Of a DNA stretch of 40,645 nucleotides, positions 25,608 through 36,088 are shown piece after piece (the first letter of the stretch is position 1; every line of letters starts with the position of its first letter). The position numbers and the translations under genes were made by a program. Source of the DNA: Alphaproteobacteria bacterium (lineage in GTDB: Bacteria > Pseudomonadota > Alphaproteobacteria > Micavibrionales > Micavibrionaceae); contig JAJFGU010000006.1 of the NCBI GenBank assembly GCA_021775955.1, positions 1 to 40,645 on the forward strand. The letters run 5' to 3'. Under the pieces are notes generated by a model. It saw nothing but the letters and a program-made list of their open reading frames with translations. It was not told where the DNA came from and searched no databases.

Positions 25608-26057
25608 CTAATTGCTGGGCTTTTTAACCTGCGGCTTGTTCGGTTTGTCCGGCGCTTTCGGCTTGCTGACATTGATGGATTTCATCGAGCTGCCGTTTTC
25701 CTTGTTCTGGCGGTATTGCTCGATAATTCCAGCTAAGCCGGTTTGCCTTTGTGGCCGCGGCTCTTCTGCCTGAGGTTCTTTTGCTGTTTCTTCTGTGGCC
25801 GGTTCATCATCATCATGTTGACCGGCGGCTAGAGCCTTGTATTTTTTCCAGACTTTCGAGGCGGGCGGTTCTTCGTCCTCTACCTGCTCGGGCTCTTCGG
25901 TTTTCACTTCGATGCTTCTGAGCTGGCCGCTTTCCTTTTTATGGCTCTGGCCCATGGCCGTATAAGACAGCCCCGAACGCGGCTTGTCGGCGGCCAGCAC
26001 TGCGTCAAATGACAGGGCCAGCACAGCTATGAGAATAAGGAGCTTTGTAATCTTCAT
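25608..26057 (-). CDS. Small secreted charged protein
   Basis: A 149-aa protein with a signal peptide (about 1-22, KITKLLILIAVLALS, cut after VLA) and AGGAAAT upstream of the ATG at 26057. The mature part is mainly Glu, Pro, Lys and Gln and looks disordered, ending in a basic Pro/Lys tail (PDKPNKPQVKKPS). Likely periplasmic. Family not recognised. It diverges from the GNAT gene with only 21 bp between start codons. Confidence 0.7.
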   Translation of the reverse strand: MKITKLLILIAVLALSFDAVLAADKPRSGLSYTAMGQSHKKESGQLRSIEVKTEEPEQVEDEEPPASKVWKKYKALAAGQHDDDEPATEETAKEPQAEEPRPQRQTGLAGIIEQYRQNKENGSSMKSINVSKPKAPDKPNKPQVKKPSN

Positions 26058-26078
26058 TGGATTTCCTAGTATCACCCC

Positions 26079-26594
26079 ATGGTAAGTGAAAATCTATCCA
26101 TACGCCAGATTGATGACGGCGACATTGAGGCGCTTTGGGCTCTGATCGAGCAATTGGGCTATGCCAAGGATGTGGATTATTTCGAGCACAGCCTGGCCCG
26201 GCAAAAAGAGGGCAAGCGTTTGGTCTTGATTGCTGCGCTGGATGGCCGGGATGCGGGCTATTGTATTCTCAACTGGGAGCCGAAATACGCAGCCTTCAAA
26301 AAGCTCGGCATTCCCGAGGTGCAGGATATCAATGTTCTGCATGATTTGCGCCGTCAGGGGATCGGCAGCGCCCTGATTCGCCATTGCGAAAATCTGGCGC
26401 GGGATAAGGGCTATGAGCAAATAGGCATTGGCGTTGGCGTCGATGGCTCTTATGGAGCGGCACAAAAACTCTATATCAAGCTCGGCTATGTGCCCGATGG
26501 AAACGGGGTCAGCTATGACCGCAAACAGCTCTCTTACGGGGAATTTCGCCCGATTGACGATAATTTATGCCTGATGATGGTGAAAAGCCTATAA
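26079..26594 (+). CDS. GNAT family N-acetyltransferase
   Basis: A 171-aa acyl-CoA-dependent acetyltransferase. The acetyl-CoA binding motif A is LHDLRRQGIGSALIRHCENLA (Q/RxxGxG/A within RRQGIGSA), preceded by beta-4 (IQDINVLHD-like region) and followed by GYEQIGIGVGVDGSYGAAQKLYIKLGY, the usual motif B with the Tyr that protonates CoA. The substrate is unknown. Alone in its direction, followed by a palindromic repeat. Confidence 0.88.
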   Translation: MVSENLSIRQIDDGDIEALWALIEQLGYAKDVDYFEHSLARQKEGKRLVLIAALDGRDAGYCILNWEPKYAAFKKLGIPEVQDINVLHDLRRQGIGSALIRHCENLARDKGYEQIGIGVGVDGSYGAAQKLYIKLGYVPDGNGVSYDRKQLSYGEFRPIDDNLCLMMVKSL

Positions 26595-26597
26595 GCC

Positions 26598-26669
26598 GTT
26601 ATTCTGAAGGGCTTGCCCTGAAGAATCTTCCCAATTCATGAGATCCTTCACTTCGTTCAGGATGACAGC
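26598..26669. repeat. Intergenic repeat of the HPERSEGS type
   Basis: Between the GNAT gene and ppdK lies an imperfect palindrome (GTTATTCTGAAGGG near 26598; CCTTCACTTCGTTCAGGATGA near 26645). On the minus strand it could be read as CHPERSEGS and GRFFRA, peptides often seen where this widespread repeat is mis-annotated as protein. It is non-coding here. Confidence 0.7.
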
Positions 26670-26751
26670 ATTTATTGCTTTTAATATGAGCGTTAAATAT
26701 GCTAAATCCTTTAGTGCATAAGGCGTTGCAAAGAGTTTGGGAGAGCATTGA

Positions 26752-29472
<2,721 letters not shown>

Positions 29473-29490
29473 GACAGAGAAGGAATCGCT

Positions 29491-29640
29491 ATGACAGACA
29501 AAGACCCCAAAGACGATAACAAGACCTTCGATATGTACCATATCTTCAGCCGCTGGGATTTGATGTTGGCAGTAGCGTTTATTGTCGGGCTGCTGGTTTA
29601 TATTTTGTATCTGGTGTTTTCAAAAGCGCCGGTGGCTTAA
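29491..29640 (+). CDS. 49-aa single-span membrane protein
   Basis: A short gene not obvious from length alone. AGAAGGAAT lies 5 bp before the ATG; the product starts MTDKDPKDDNKTFDMYHIFSR (acidic, soluble) and then has one hydrophobic span (about 24-44, LMLAVAFIVGLLVYILYLV). It ends KAPVA. The gene is 18 bp after ppdK in the same direction and its stop interlocks with ygfZ (TTAA, 29637-29640). Family unknown. The good ribosome site and membrane-protein-like composition support a real gene. Confidence 0.75.
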   Translation: MTDKDPKDDNKTFDMYHIFSRWDLMLAVAFIVGLLVYILYLVFSKAPVA

Positions 29641-30332
29641 GTCTCTCTAACCAACGCCAATCCGATATCACCGCAGGTGGAGCGTAGCTCGGCTTTGTCA
29701 GGCAGGGCATTAAGCTGTACAGTTTGAAGATGCTTCTTTCCTAGACCTCTGTGATGCATGCGGGCGGTGAGTTCCTGGCCGACATAGCAGCCCTTTTCAT
29801 AGGAAACGCCATTCCATTTTTCGATATGCGCTTCGTCGAGCGTTGATTTTTCTACCACCATGTCGCGGCTGCCGTCCGGGATGCCAAGCTCTATGCGGCG
29901 GCGGTCCCATTGCTCGAACGGCTTTTCGGGCAGATCAGGTTTTTCAAAGCTGCGAAAGCCCATATCCGGATGGCGGGGATCAAAATAACCCGGAGCGTTT
30001 TGCTCCCCGAATATCACATAGACGGGCACGTTCTCTTCCACCGATATCTGCACATCGGCCCGCAGGCGGTATTTGTTCAGCCGTTCATATAAATCCTGCG
30101 CCCTTTCACCGCCTTCACATTCTAGAAGGGTAAAACCATCACCTTCGCTGACAAAAAAATCATGCAGGAATTTCCCCTGCGGCGTCAGCAGACAGGCATA
30201 AAGCGCCTCTCCCGGCTTTAGGGCGTTCATGTCATTGGTGATGAGTCCCTGCAGGAAATCGTGGCGATCCGGGCCTTCAAGATGGATAAGGCCGCGGCCG
30301 CTAAGGCTTGTATAATATTTGTCATCCGTCAT
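29637..30332 (-). CDS. ygfZ: Folate-dependent Fe-S protein YgfZ/IbaG-type
   Basis: Tetrahydrofolate-binding protein of the GcvT-related YgfZ family, which helps assemble or repair iron-sulfur proteins. At 231 aa it is shorter than E. coli YgfZ (about 325 aa), as in many alphaproteobacteria. The signature YEKGCYVGQELTARMHHRG contains the family motif K-G-C-Y-x-G-Q-E. The N-terminal GRGLIHLEGPDRHDFLQGLITND is also conserved. Conservation fixes the start near the ATG at 30332, only 12 bp from the divergent glycosyltransferase start. Confidence 0.92.
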   Translation of the reverse strand: MTDDKYYTSLSGRGLIHLEGPDRHDFLQGLITNDMNALKPGEALYACLLTPQGKFLHDFFVSEGDGFTLLECEGGERAQDLYERLNKYRLRADVQISVEENVPVYVIFGEQNAPGYFDPRHPDMGFRSFEKPDLPEKPFEQWDRRRIELGIPDGSRDMVVEKSTLDEAHIEKWNGVSYEKGCYVGQELTARMHHRGLGKKHLQTVQLNALPDKAELRSTCGDIGLALVRET

Positions 30333-30344
30333 ATAGTGCCGCTC

Positions 30345-31400
30345 ATGAATATTTTGTTTATTACAGCCAGCCGTATTGGCGATGCCGTGCTTTCGACGGG
30401 CCTGCTTGATTATATGGCGCAAAAATACCCCGATGCCAAGGTGACAATTGTTTGCGGCCCGCTGGCTGCGAGTCTTTTTGAGGGCTACCCGCTGTTACAG
30501 GAGATTATCCCGCTGAAAAAACGCAAGTATAACGCCCATTGGGCAGGGCTTTGGCGAAAGGTGGTCGGCACGCACTGGGATATTGTGGTGGATTTAAGAA
30601 ATTCCGCCGTGTCGCGTGGGGTCAGGGCCGGGCAGCGTTTTATCTTCGGCTCTCATATTGATAAGGCTCTGCATAAGGTGGAGCAAAACGCAGCGGTGAT
30701 GAAGCTGAGTGAGGTTCCGCCCCCGAAGCTTTGGTTCACAAAAGAGCAGCAGGATAAGGCAGAAGAATTTATGTTTTCCCCATTGGCGTCATCCCGGCGC
30801 AGGCCGGGATCTTCAGGCTCTGAAGAACAAGATCCCGGCCTGCGCCGGGATGACGGTATGTATCTAGATGACGGTTTGATTTTAGCTGTTGGTCCCACTG
30901 CCAACTGGGCGGCGAAGACCTGGCCGGCGGAGCGCTTTATTGCGGTCGTGGAGGCGTTAACGGCTCTGGATGGTATTTTACCGCAGGCGCGCGTGGCTGT
31001 GTTTGCGGCTGCCGGAGAGGAAGAGGGCGCGTATAAAGTTCTGGGCTCCGTCCCTTCAGCGCGGCGCATCGATATGATCGCCAAAACCGATCCCGGCACG
31101 GCGGCGGCGGCGTTATCACAGTGTGATTTTTATATCGGCAATGATTCCGGCCTGATGCATATGGCGGCAGCTGTGGGCACACCGACAATAGGACTATTCG
31201 GGCCGAGCTATCCGGCGATTTACAGACCCTGGGGCGCTATGGCCGATTATGCCGCCACGCCCGAGAGCTTTGATGAATTGATTGATTATGAAGGCTATGA
31301 GCCGAAAACCGCGCCCTGCCTGATGGAATCCCTAACGGTTGAGGTGGTTTTGAACAAAATTAATGCGTTTTATAAGGATAGCAAGGCAAGCGCTGCTTGA
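30345..31400 (+). CDS. Glycosyltransferase family 9 (heptosyltransferase-like)
   Basis: A GT-B fold sugar transferase of 351 aa related to lipopolysaccharide heptosyltransferases. The N-terminal domain starts MNILFITASRIGDAVLSTG, the standard family start. The C-terminal domain has AVGPTANWAAKTWPAERF, then FYIGNDSGLMHMAAAVGTPTIGLFGPS, the donor-binding motif. Residues about 148-171, between the two domains, come from a palindromic repeat inserted in frame, so the core should still fold. The sugar and acceptor are unknown, and no other LPS genes are adjacent. Alternative start: GTG at 30336. Confidence 0.93.
   Translation: MNILFITASRIGDAVLSTGLLDYMAQKYPDAKVTIVCGPLAASLFEGYPLLQEIIPLKKRKYNAHWAGLWRKVVGTHWDIVVDLRNSAVSRGVRAGQRFIFGSHIDKALHKVEQNAAVMKLSEVPPPKLWFTKEQQDKAEEFMFSPLASSRRRPGSSGSEEQDPGLRRDDGMYLDDGLILAVGPTANWAAKTWPAERFIAVVEALTALDGILPQARVAVFAAAGEEEGAYKVLGSVPSARRIDMIAKTDPGTAAAALSQCDFYIGNDSGLMHMAAAVGTPTIGLFGPSYPAIYRPWGAMADYAATPESFDELIDYEGYEPKTAPCLMESLTVEVVLNKINAFYKDSKASAA
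30787..30855. repeat. Palindromic repeat translated inside the glycosyltransferase
   Basis: Perfect 25-bp inverted arms (30787-30811 and 30831-30855) flank a 19-bp loop. The unit matches that in uvrC at 5275-5345 in length and nearly in sequence (two loop differences seen), in the same orientation relative to the gene and in the same reading frame. The peptide is SSRRRPGS, loop, DPGLRRDD. It falls at the interdomain linker. Confidence 0.93.
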
Positions 31401-31426
31401 CATTGCCAAGCGTTATGTAATATAAA
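31397..31426 (+). promoter_or_regulatory. Promoter of the duplicated-domain orphan
   Basis: TTGACA (31397-31402), a perfect -35 box, overlaps the glycosyltransferase stop codon and is followed after 18 bp by TATAAA (31421-31426). The ATG at 31464 has GAGGAA 7 bp upstream. These signals point to the full-length reading frame from 31464. Confidence 0.55.
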
Positions 31427-31463
31427 ATTTCTTGTAATAAAGTACAATAACTGAGGAATGTTA

Positions 31464-31583
31464 ATGTCAGAGGTCGTTAATACTGTTTCGAATACCTTCA
31501 TTCGTGATCTCACGGAGGGAGAGCTAGAATAGTACACCTGGTTTGCAAGAAATTTTCGTGATCAGAGTTTTGAACGGAAAAGC
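31464..31583 (+). pseudogene. N-terminal part of duplicated-domain orphan, broken by an amber codon
   Basis: From ATG 31464, which has a promoter and ribosome site, the frame encodes 22 residues (MSEVVNTVSNTFIRDLTEGELE) and then meets TAG at 31530-31532. Beyond it the same frame runs on (YTWFARNFRDQSFERKS) into the open frame that follows. Aligned with the second repeat of the protein (FTDGELKDYLSF), the TAG takes the place of Asp, so the amber replaces a normal repeat position. Either a pseudogene, a translated stop, or a sequencing error. Confidence 0.65.
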
Positions 31584-32036
31584 ATGGCCGAAGGTGCGTT
31601 TTGGAATGCCATCGTAAATTTATGTATAGATGACCGTGTGCGACGCAATAAAGACAACCGCCGGTTGGAAGTTATGTACCGTACGGGCACAGATCCTGAT
31701 GCTGAGGTCGAGTCAGAAGACGGAACTCTTTCCCAAAATTCTGGAAGTAGTAAAAATGACTTAAGGGCTTATATTGGTGGTTTTACGGATGGGGAGTTAA
31801 AAGATTACTTATCCTTTTCAAGCGACAATTGTGATCAGCGACTGGAACTGGAACACATGGGTTACGCAGCGTTTTGGAATGCCATCGTAAACTTATGTGT
31901 TGATGAACGGGATTGCCGCAAAAAAAATAAAGCTCTCGAAGATGCCCGCCTCTTGGACGAAGAAACCAGTCGCTTGGAAGATGCGTATCGCATGCCCTCG
32001 AAACACGAAGGTGAAATACTGCCCCCGGATCTATAG
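31584..32036 (+). CDS. Orphan protein with tandem duplicated domain
   Basis: A 150-aa open frame beginning at an internal ATG with no ribosome site. Two copies of a short motif occur, AFWNAIVNLCIDDRVRR (about 5-20) and AFWNAIVNLCVDERDCR (about 97-112), and each is preceded by a TxGEL-type segment, the first of these lying upstream of the listed start. The protein is therefore two copies of a roughly 55-residue unit joined by an acidic Ser-rich linker. I do not recognise the unit. It is soluble in appearance and AT-rich. The real gene probably starts at 31464 and is interrupted by TAG 31530. Confidence 0.6.
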   Translation: MAEGAFWNAIVNLCIDDRVRRNKDNRRLEVMYRTGTDPDAEVESEDGTLSQNSGSSKNDLRAYIGGFTDGELKDYLSFSSDNCDQRLELEHMGYAAFWNAIVNLCVDERDCRKKNKALEDARLLDEETSRLEDAYRMPSKHEGEILPPDL

Positions 32037-32043
32037 CCTAAAT

Positions 32044-32580
32044 CTACTGATTAAAATCGTCGGCTTCTCTGGCGCTTTGCGTTTTGGTTTCGCTGACGTC
32101 CATCATTCTACCTGACTCTGTATAGTGATCGCGGGTGGCGACATGGTGGCTGAGGTAATTCAGTTGTGCTTTTTCCGCCACATCAAAAGGCACATATTTT
32201 ATGCGTTCCCAGCCACCGGTGAGCATGCAGCTGTCGAAATCATGGTAATCGCCATGTTCGGCCAGCAACGCGCCGTCACGCTCCGGCGTATCCCAGTCAT
32301 CAGCGCTCAGATCATGCGCCGGGTCAAGGATGCGGCCATGGGAATCGGTTGGAATGGCACTTGTGATTGAACCCAGTCGTTCCAGCTCGCGCAATTCAAC
32401 CACACATCTTGCGATATCACGGTTGAGAATTTGCTGTGCCTTCGGGCCGCGTATATAGGCGGCTGATGACGCGCTGACCCTTTGCCAGTACTGGCTCTCT
32501 CCGATTTCCGGTTTGGAAGCGGAGGAACAGGCGGGCAGGGCCAAAGTGGCAAGAACACCGAGAGTGAGAGAAAAGCGCAT
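32044..32580 (-). CDS. Lipoprotein of unknown function
   Basis: A 178-aa protein with a lipoprotein signal peptide: MRFSLTLGVLATLALPACSS, lipobox LPAC, so Cys18 would be acylated and the protein anchored to a membrane facing the periplasm. The frame is open to 32607, but the ATG at 32580 gives the best signal peptide. The mature part has a helix-rich region (QILNRDIARCVVELRELERLG), a CMLTGGWERI segment resembling the 'C-M-x-x-x-G-W' endings of many small outer-membrane lipoproteins, and no further recognised domain. It lies 76 bp after the solute-binding gene on the same strand. Confidence 0.8.
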   Translation of the reverse strand: MRFSLTLGVLATLALPACSSASKPEIGESQYWQRVSASSAAYIRGPKAQQILNRDIARCVVELRELERLGSITSAIPTDSHGRILDPAHDLSADDWDTPERDGALLAEHGDYHDFDSCMLTGGWERIKYVPFDVAEKAQLNYLSHHVATRDHYTESGRMMDVSETKTQSAREADDFNQ

Positions 32581-32656
32581 GAAAGTAACCAAGGCTTGGT
32601 TGGACACATATTACAGAAGAATCATAGCAAGGCGGGGCTTCTGGCTCAATGCAGAT

Positions 32657-34459
32657 TTACGGGGTTTGCTGATCCATCCACCATGTTTCCAGCACCATGC
32701 CATATAAAGGCGTGTTGGCAGGGCGCTGTACTGGGTGCCAATAAGCAACATAATCCTTGCCGGCGTAATAAAGCGGGATCATGTAATGGCCGTGGGTGAG
32801 GATGCGATCCAACGCGTGGACATGGGCAACGAGGCTGTTTCTGTCTCTGGTCGAGGCGATGGACAGAGAAATGGAATCAACGGCCTCGCTACAAATTCCG
32901 GCAAAGTTCCAGCGGGCGGGCTCTTTGCCCGCTTCGCAGCCCCAGAACAGAACTTGCTCTGTTCCCGGTGAGAGCGAAGACAGCCAGTGATACAGCGTCA
33001 TATCGAAATCATATTCATTAAGGCGGCTGCGATAGGCGGCAGAATCAAGGACGCGGATCAAGACCTTAACTCCCATTTTTTCAAGGGAGCGTTTGAAAGG
33101 CAGCGCGATTTTTTCATCTTCCGGTGCGCCGAGAAGAATTTCAAACTCCAGCGCTTTGCCATCTTTCATGCGCTGGCCGTCTTGCACCGCCCAGCCAGCC
33201 TCGTTCAGCAAACGGCCCGCCTCACGTTGGTTGGCGCGCAGTTGCTCAGCCGTGGCGGAAACGGGAGCCTTGTAAGCCGGGCCGAAAACCTCCGGGGCCA
33301 GCACATCTTTCCAGGGTTGCAGCACGCCAACTTCCATCTGGCCGGGCTCACCGCTGGCGGCCAGTTCGGAATTGGGAAAGAAGCTTTCAATGCGTTTATA
33401 CTGGCCGTGAAAAAGGTTTTTGTTCATCCATTCAAAATCAAAAAGCAGCGTCAGGGCCTCGCGCACACGAATATCATCGAAAGGTGCTCGCCTTGTGTTG
33501 AAAATAAAAGACCGTGCGCGCTCGGGTCGGCCATGGGGCAGGGATTCCATGGCAATTTTTTGCTCCTGAACCGCCGGGACATCATAGGCGCTGGCCCATT
33601 TTCCGGCATCCCATTCGCGGCGTAGATCGAGATCACCTGATTTAAAAGCTTCAAAAGCAACCGTATCATCCCGGTAATACTCATAAATTACGTGGTCAAA
33701 ATTATGGTGTCCAACATTGGTAAGCAGGTCTTTGGCCCAGTAATCGGGATTGCGCTCATAGACGATACGCCGTCCCGGATCGATTTCTGATATTCGATAC
33801 GGACCGTTCAGCAAAGGCGTCTCAAGTGTTGTGGAATCAAAGCTTTTGCCCTCTTCGATGCGGGCACCCCAGTATTTTTTCGACAGCACCGGCATCATGG
33901 CAATAATCATCGCGGTTTCATGGTCATAGCCCTTGCCAAAGACAAAATGAACGGTGCGCTCGCCGCGTATTTCAAAGCTTTCAACAAGCCGGTAGATCTG
34001 GCGCATATTTGGCCGTCCATGGTCGCGCAAAGTTTCGAAGGAAAAGATAACGTCTTCGGCGGTAACTGGTGAGCCATCATGAAAGCGCGCTTTTGGATTG
34101 ATCTGGACGGTAATCGAGGAGCGGTCTTCGGGGACCACCACTTTTTCAGCGATCAACGGGTACATGGTAAACGGCTCGTCCCAGACCCGGGCCATAAGGC
34201 GGTCATAAACAAGGTTCAGTCCCTTGGCCGCCTTACCTTTGATGGAATAGGGGTTGAGGGTATCGAAGGTACCGATTTCGGACATGGTCAGCGCGCCGCC
34301 TTTTGGTGCGCTCGGATTGGCGTAATCGAGATGGGTGTCCTGCGCGCTATATTTGGGCTTGCCATGCATGGCCAAGCCACCATATTCTTCTGCGCTTGCA
34401 GGTTGTGCCGTGATCAGGCAAAGAACAATGAAAACCGTAATATAGCGAGACATAGTCAT
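32657..34459 (-). CDS. Extracellular solute-binding protein, family 5 (peptide ABC transporter)
   Basis: Periplasmic binding protein for an ABC importer, of the family 5 type that binds oligopeptides or related compounds. About 600 aa, normal length. Signal peptide about 1-27 (MSRYITVFIVLCLITAQPASA). Typical segments: GALTMSEIGTFDTLNPYSIKG, ARFHDGSPVTAEDVIFSFETL, NGPYRISEIDPGRRIVYERNPDYW, and RARSFIFNTRRAPFDDIRVREAL. It resembles the YejA-like subgroup. No permease or ATPase gene is adjacent. The longer frame to 34924 is not used: the signal peptide fixes the start at 34459 or 34453. It is nearly abutting the divergent macro-domain gene. Confidence 0.93.
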   Translation of the reverse strand: MTMSRYITVFIVLCLITAQPASAEEYGGLAMHGKPKYSAQDTHLDYANPSAPKGGALTMSEIGTFDTLNPYSIKGKAAKGLNLVYDRLMARVWDEPFTMYPLIAEKVVVPEDRSSITVQINPKARFHDGSPVTAEDVIFSFETLRDHGRPNMRQIYRLVESFEIRGERTVHFVFGKGYDHETAMIIAMMPVLSKKYWGARIEEGKSFDSTTLETPLLNGPYRISEIDPGRRIVYERNPDYWAKDLLTNVGHHNFDHVIYEYYRDDTVAFEAFKSGDLDLRREWDAGKWASAYDVPAVQEQKIAMESLPHGRPERARSFIFNTRRAPFDDIRVREALTLLFDFEWMNKNLFHGQYKRIESFFPNSELAASGEPGQMEVGVLQPWKDVLAPEVFGPAYKAPVSATAEQLRANQREAGRLLNEAGWAVQDGQRMKDGKALEFEILLGAPEDEKIALPFKRSLEKMGVKVLIRVLDSAAYRSRLNEYDFDMTLYHWLSSLSPGTEQVLFWGCEAGKEPARWNFAGICSEAVDSISLSIASTRDRNSLVAHVHALDRILTHGHYMIPLYYAGKDYVAYWHPVQRPANTPLYGMVLETWWMDQQTP

Positions 34460-34460
34460 A

Positions 34461-35015
34461 GTGATATCAGAGCCGCCCAGACGTTCCAACCCCCTTTTGG
34501 ATAGGGTTACCCTTGTGCAGGGTGATATTGCCGAACAATATTTGGGCGGTGTTGTTTCGTTGATCCCCCAAAACCTTGAATATCGCGGGGAGGTGAACTC
34601 GGCCTTGCTGAAGGCAGCCGGTGAAAAGCTTGATAAATTTATTCTTGAAAATGTTTCTAAGCCCCGGCTCGGCGATGTGTATGCCGTGCCCGGATTTGAT
34701 TTGCCCTGTGAACATATTTTATTCGGTATTACACCGAACTGGCGCACAGAATTTGACCGTGAGGATAGGCACTTGCTGGTCGTTCTTCGTAAAGCGATAG
34801 AGTTGGCTGCGGATATGAATTTACGCACCCTGGCCCTTCCGCCGCTTGCCTCGGGGAAAAACGGTTTTCCCAAACAGCGCGCGGCGCGATTGATCCTGCA
34901 GGCCCTTGAAGACCGGCTTAACAATGATTTTGACGAAATCAGGATTGTCTGCCAGGCCGCGCAGACGCTAGAGGTTTTCCGTGACCGCCTCGAATCTATC
35001 GGTTGGAGTGGTTAA
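34461..35015 (+). CDS. Macro-domain-like protein
   Basis: A 184-aa protein starting at GTG. The order of segments follows macro domains, which bind ADP-ribose: VTLVQGDIAEQ, a loop RGEVNSALLKAAGEKLDKFI, RLGDVYAVPGFDLPCEHILFGITPNW, RKAIELAADMNLRTLALPPLASGKNGFPKQRAARLIL, and IRIVCQAAQTLEVF. The usual N-x-A-N of the first loop is replaced by IPQNLEY, and the GGGVDGAIH stretch is degenerate, so ADP-ribose binding or hydrolysis may be altered. It overlaps the convergent PfkB kinase by 4 bp (TTAA). Confidence 0.75.
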   Translation: MISEPPRRSNPLLDRVTLVQGDIAEQYLGGVVSLIPQNLEYRGEVNSALLKAAGEKLDKFILENVSKPRLGDVYAVPGFDLPCEHILFGITPNWRTEFDREDRHLLVVLRKAIELAADMNLRTLALPPLASGKNGFPKQRAARLILQALEDRLNNDFDEIRIVCQAAQTLEVFRDRLESIGWSG

Positions 35016-36025
35016 GCCGCTTTCTTCAGGAAATCCGCATAGCTGGCTTCCGGCCGTGGACCCATGTGACTTATCACTTCGGCCGCAGCCATGACACCGA
35101 GCCGCAAAGATTTTTCCAAATCCATGCCTTCGGTAAAGCCGTAAAGGAAACCGGCCGCTAACTGATCACCCGCGCCGGTGGTATCCACCACTTTTTCCAC
35201 CTTTTCGGATTCAACAAAAGTTTCTTTGCCTTTTGAAACCACCAACGCACCTTTTTCACCACGGGTTAGCACGGCAATTTCACAATTGTCACTAACGGCG
35301 CTTTTGGCGTCATCAAAGCTTTCCTGCATGTACAGGGACTTAATTTCATCCTCATTGGCAAACAGGATATCCACATGGTTTTCCACAAGACCCAGGAAAT
35401 CATGGCGGTGGCGATCGACACAGAACGGGTCCGACAATGTAAGGGCCACGCGGTGGCCGGCATTATGGGCTGCTTCGGCGGCGACGGAAAAAGCCTGTTT
35501 GGCTTGTTCACGGTCAAAAAGATAGCCCTCCAGATAGGTTACTTGTGCTGATGCGATTAATTCCTTGTCGATATCGTTCGGGCTGAGCTCTGAGCTGGCA
35601 CCAAGGTAGGTGTTCATGGTGCGCTCTGCATCCGGTGTGACCAGAATAAGGCAGCTTCCCGTGGCAGGGCCAACGGCCAGAGGCTGGGTATCAAATTGCA
35701 GGCCGAGAGAGCGGATATCATGCTGGAAGACTTCGCCCAGCTTATCTTCAGCAACTTTAGCAATCAAAGCGCCTTTGCCGCCAAAAGAAGCCAACCCAGC
35801 CATGGTATTGGCTGCCGATCCGCCGGAGGTTTCAATGCCCGGGCCCATAAAGCTGTAAAGCTCTGTGGCACGGTATTCGTCAATCAGGGTCATAGCGCCC
35901 TTTTCCATGTCGAAATCTTTCTTTTGTTCGGCAAGGAATTCTTCGGTTGTATGAGAAATAACATCAACGAGGGCATTTCCGACGGCGACGACGCCTAGCG
36001 TGGGTTCTGACATTTTTTTATCCAT
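35012..36025 (-). CDS. PfkB-family carbohydrate/nucleoside kinase
   Basis: ATP-dependent sugar kinase of 337 aa. N-terminal signature GNALVDVI, then ETSGGSAANTMAGLASFGGKGALIAKV (PfkB signature 1) and the C-terminal VVDTTGAGDQLAAGFLYGF with catalytic Asp and the anion-hole GAGD. It most resembles the adenosine kinase-like branch common in alphaproteobacteria. Starts at 36025 or 36013 are both possible. It diverges from the TetR gene (63 bp between starts), which could regulate it. Confidence 0.92.
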   Translation of the reverse strand: MDKKMSEPTLGVVAVGNALVDVISHTTEEFLAEQKKDFDMEKGAMTLIDEYRATELYSFMGPGIETSGGSAANTMAGLASFGGKGALIAKVAEDKLGEVFQHDIRSLGLQFDTQPLAVGPATGSCLILVTPDAERTMNTYLGASSELSPNDIDKELIASAQVTYLEGYLFDREQAKQAFSVAAEAAHNAGHRVALTLSDPFCVDRHRHDFLGLVENHVDILFANEDEIKSLYMQESFDDAKSAVSDNCEIAVLTRGEKGALVVSKGKETFVESEKVEKVVDTTGAGDQLAAGFLYGFTEGMDLEKSLRLGVMAAAEVISHMGPRPEASYADFLKKAA

Positions 36026-36088
36026 TTCTTGTTTGATTCGATCGACTGTGATTTATCTCTATAGAAAAATGCAAGGAAGGCCAAGCCT

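Noticed and set aside
30937-31188. Minus-strand ORF over the glycosyltransferase
   Set aside because: Low-complexity Pro/Arg-rich product typical of antisense to GC-rich coding sequence.
34460-34924. N-terminal extension of the solute-binding protein to 34924
   Set aside because: The extension precedes a clear signal peptide and lies antisense to the macro-domain gene.
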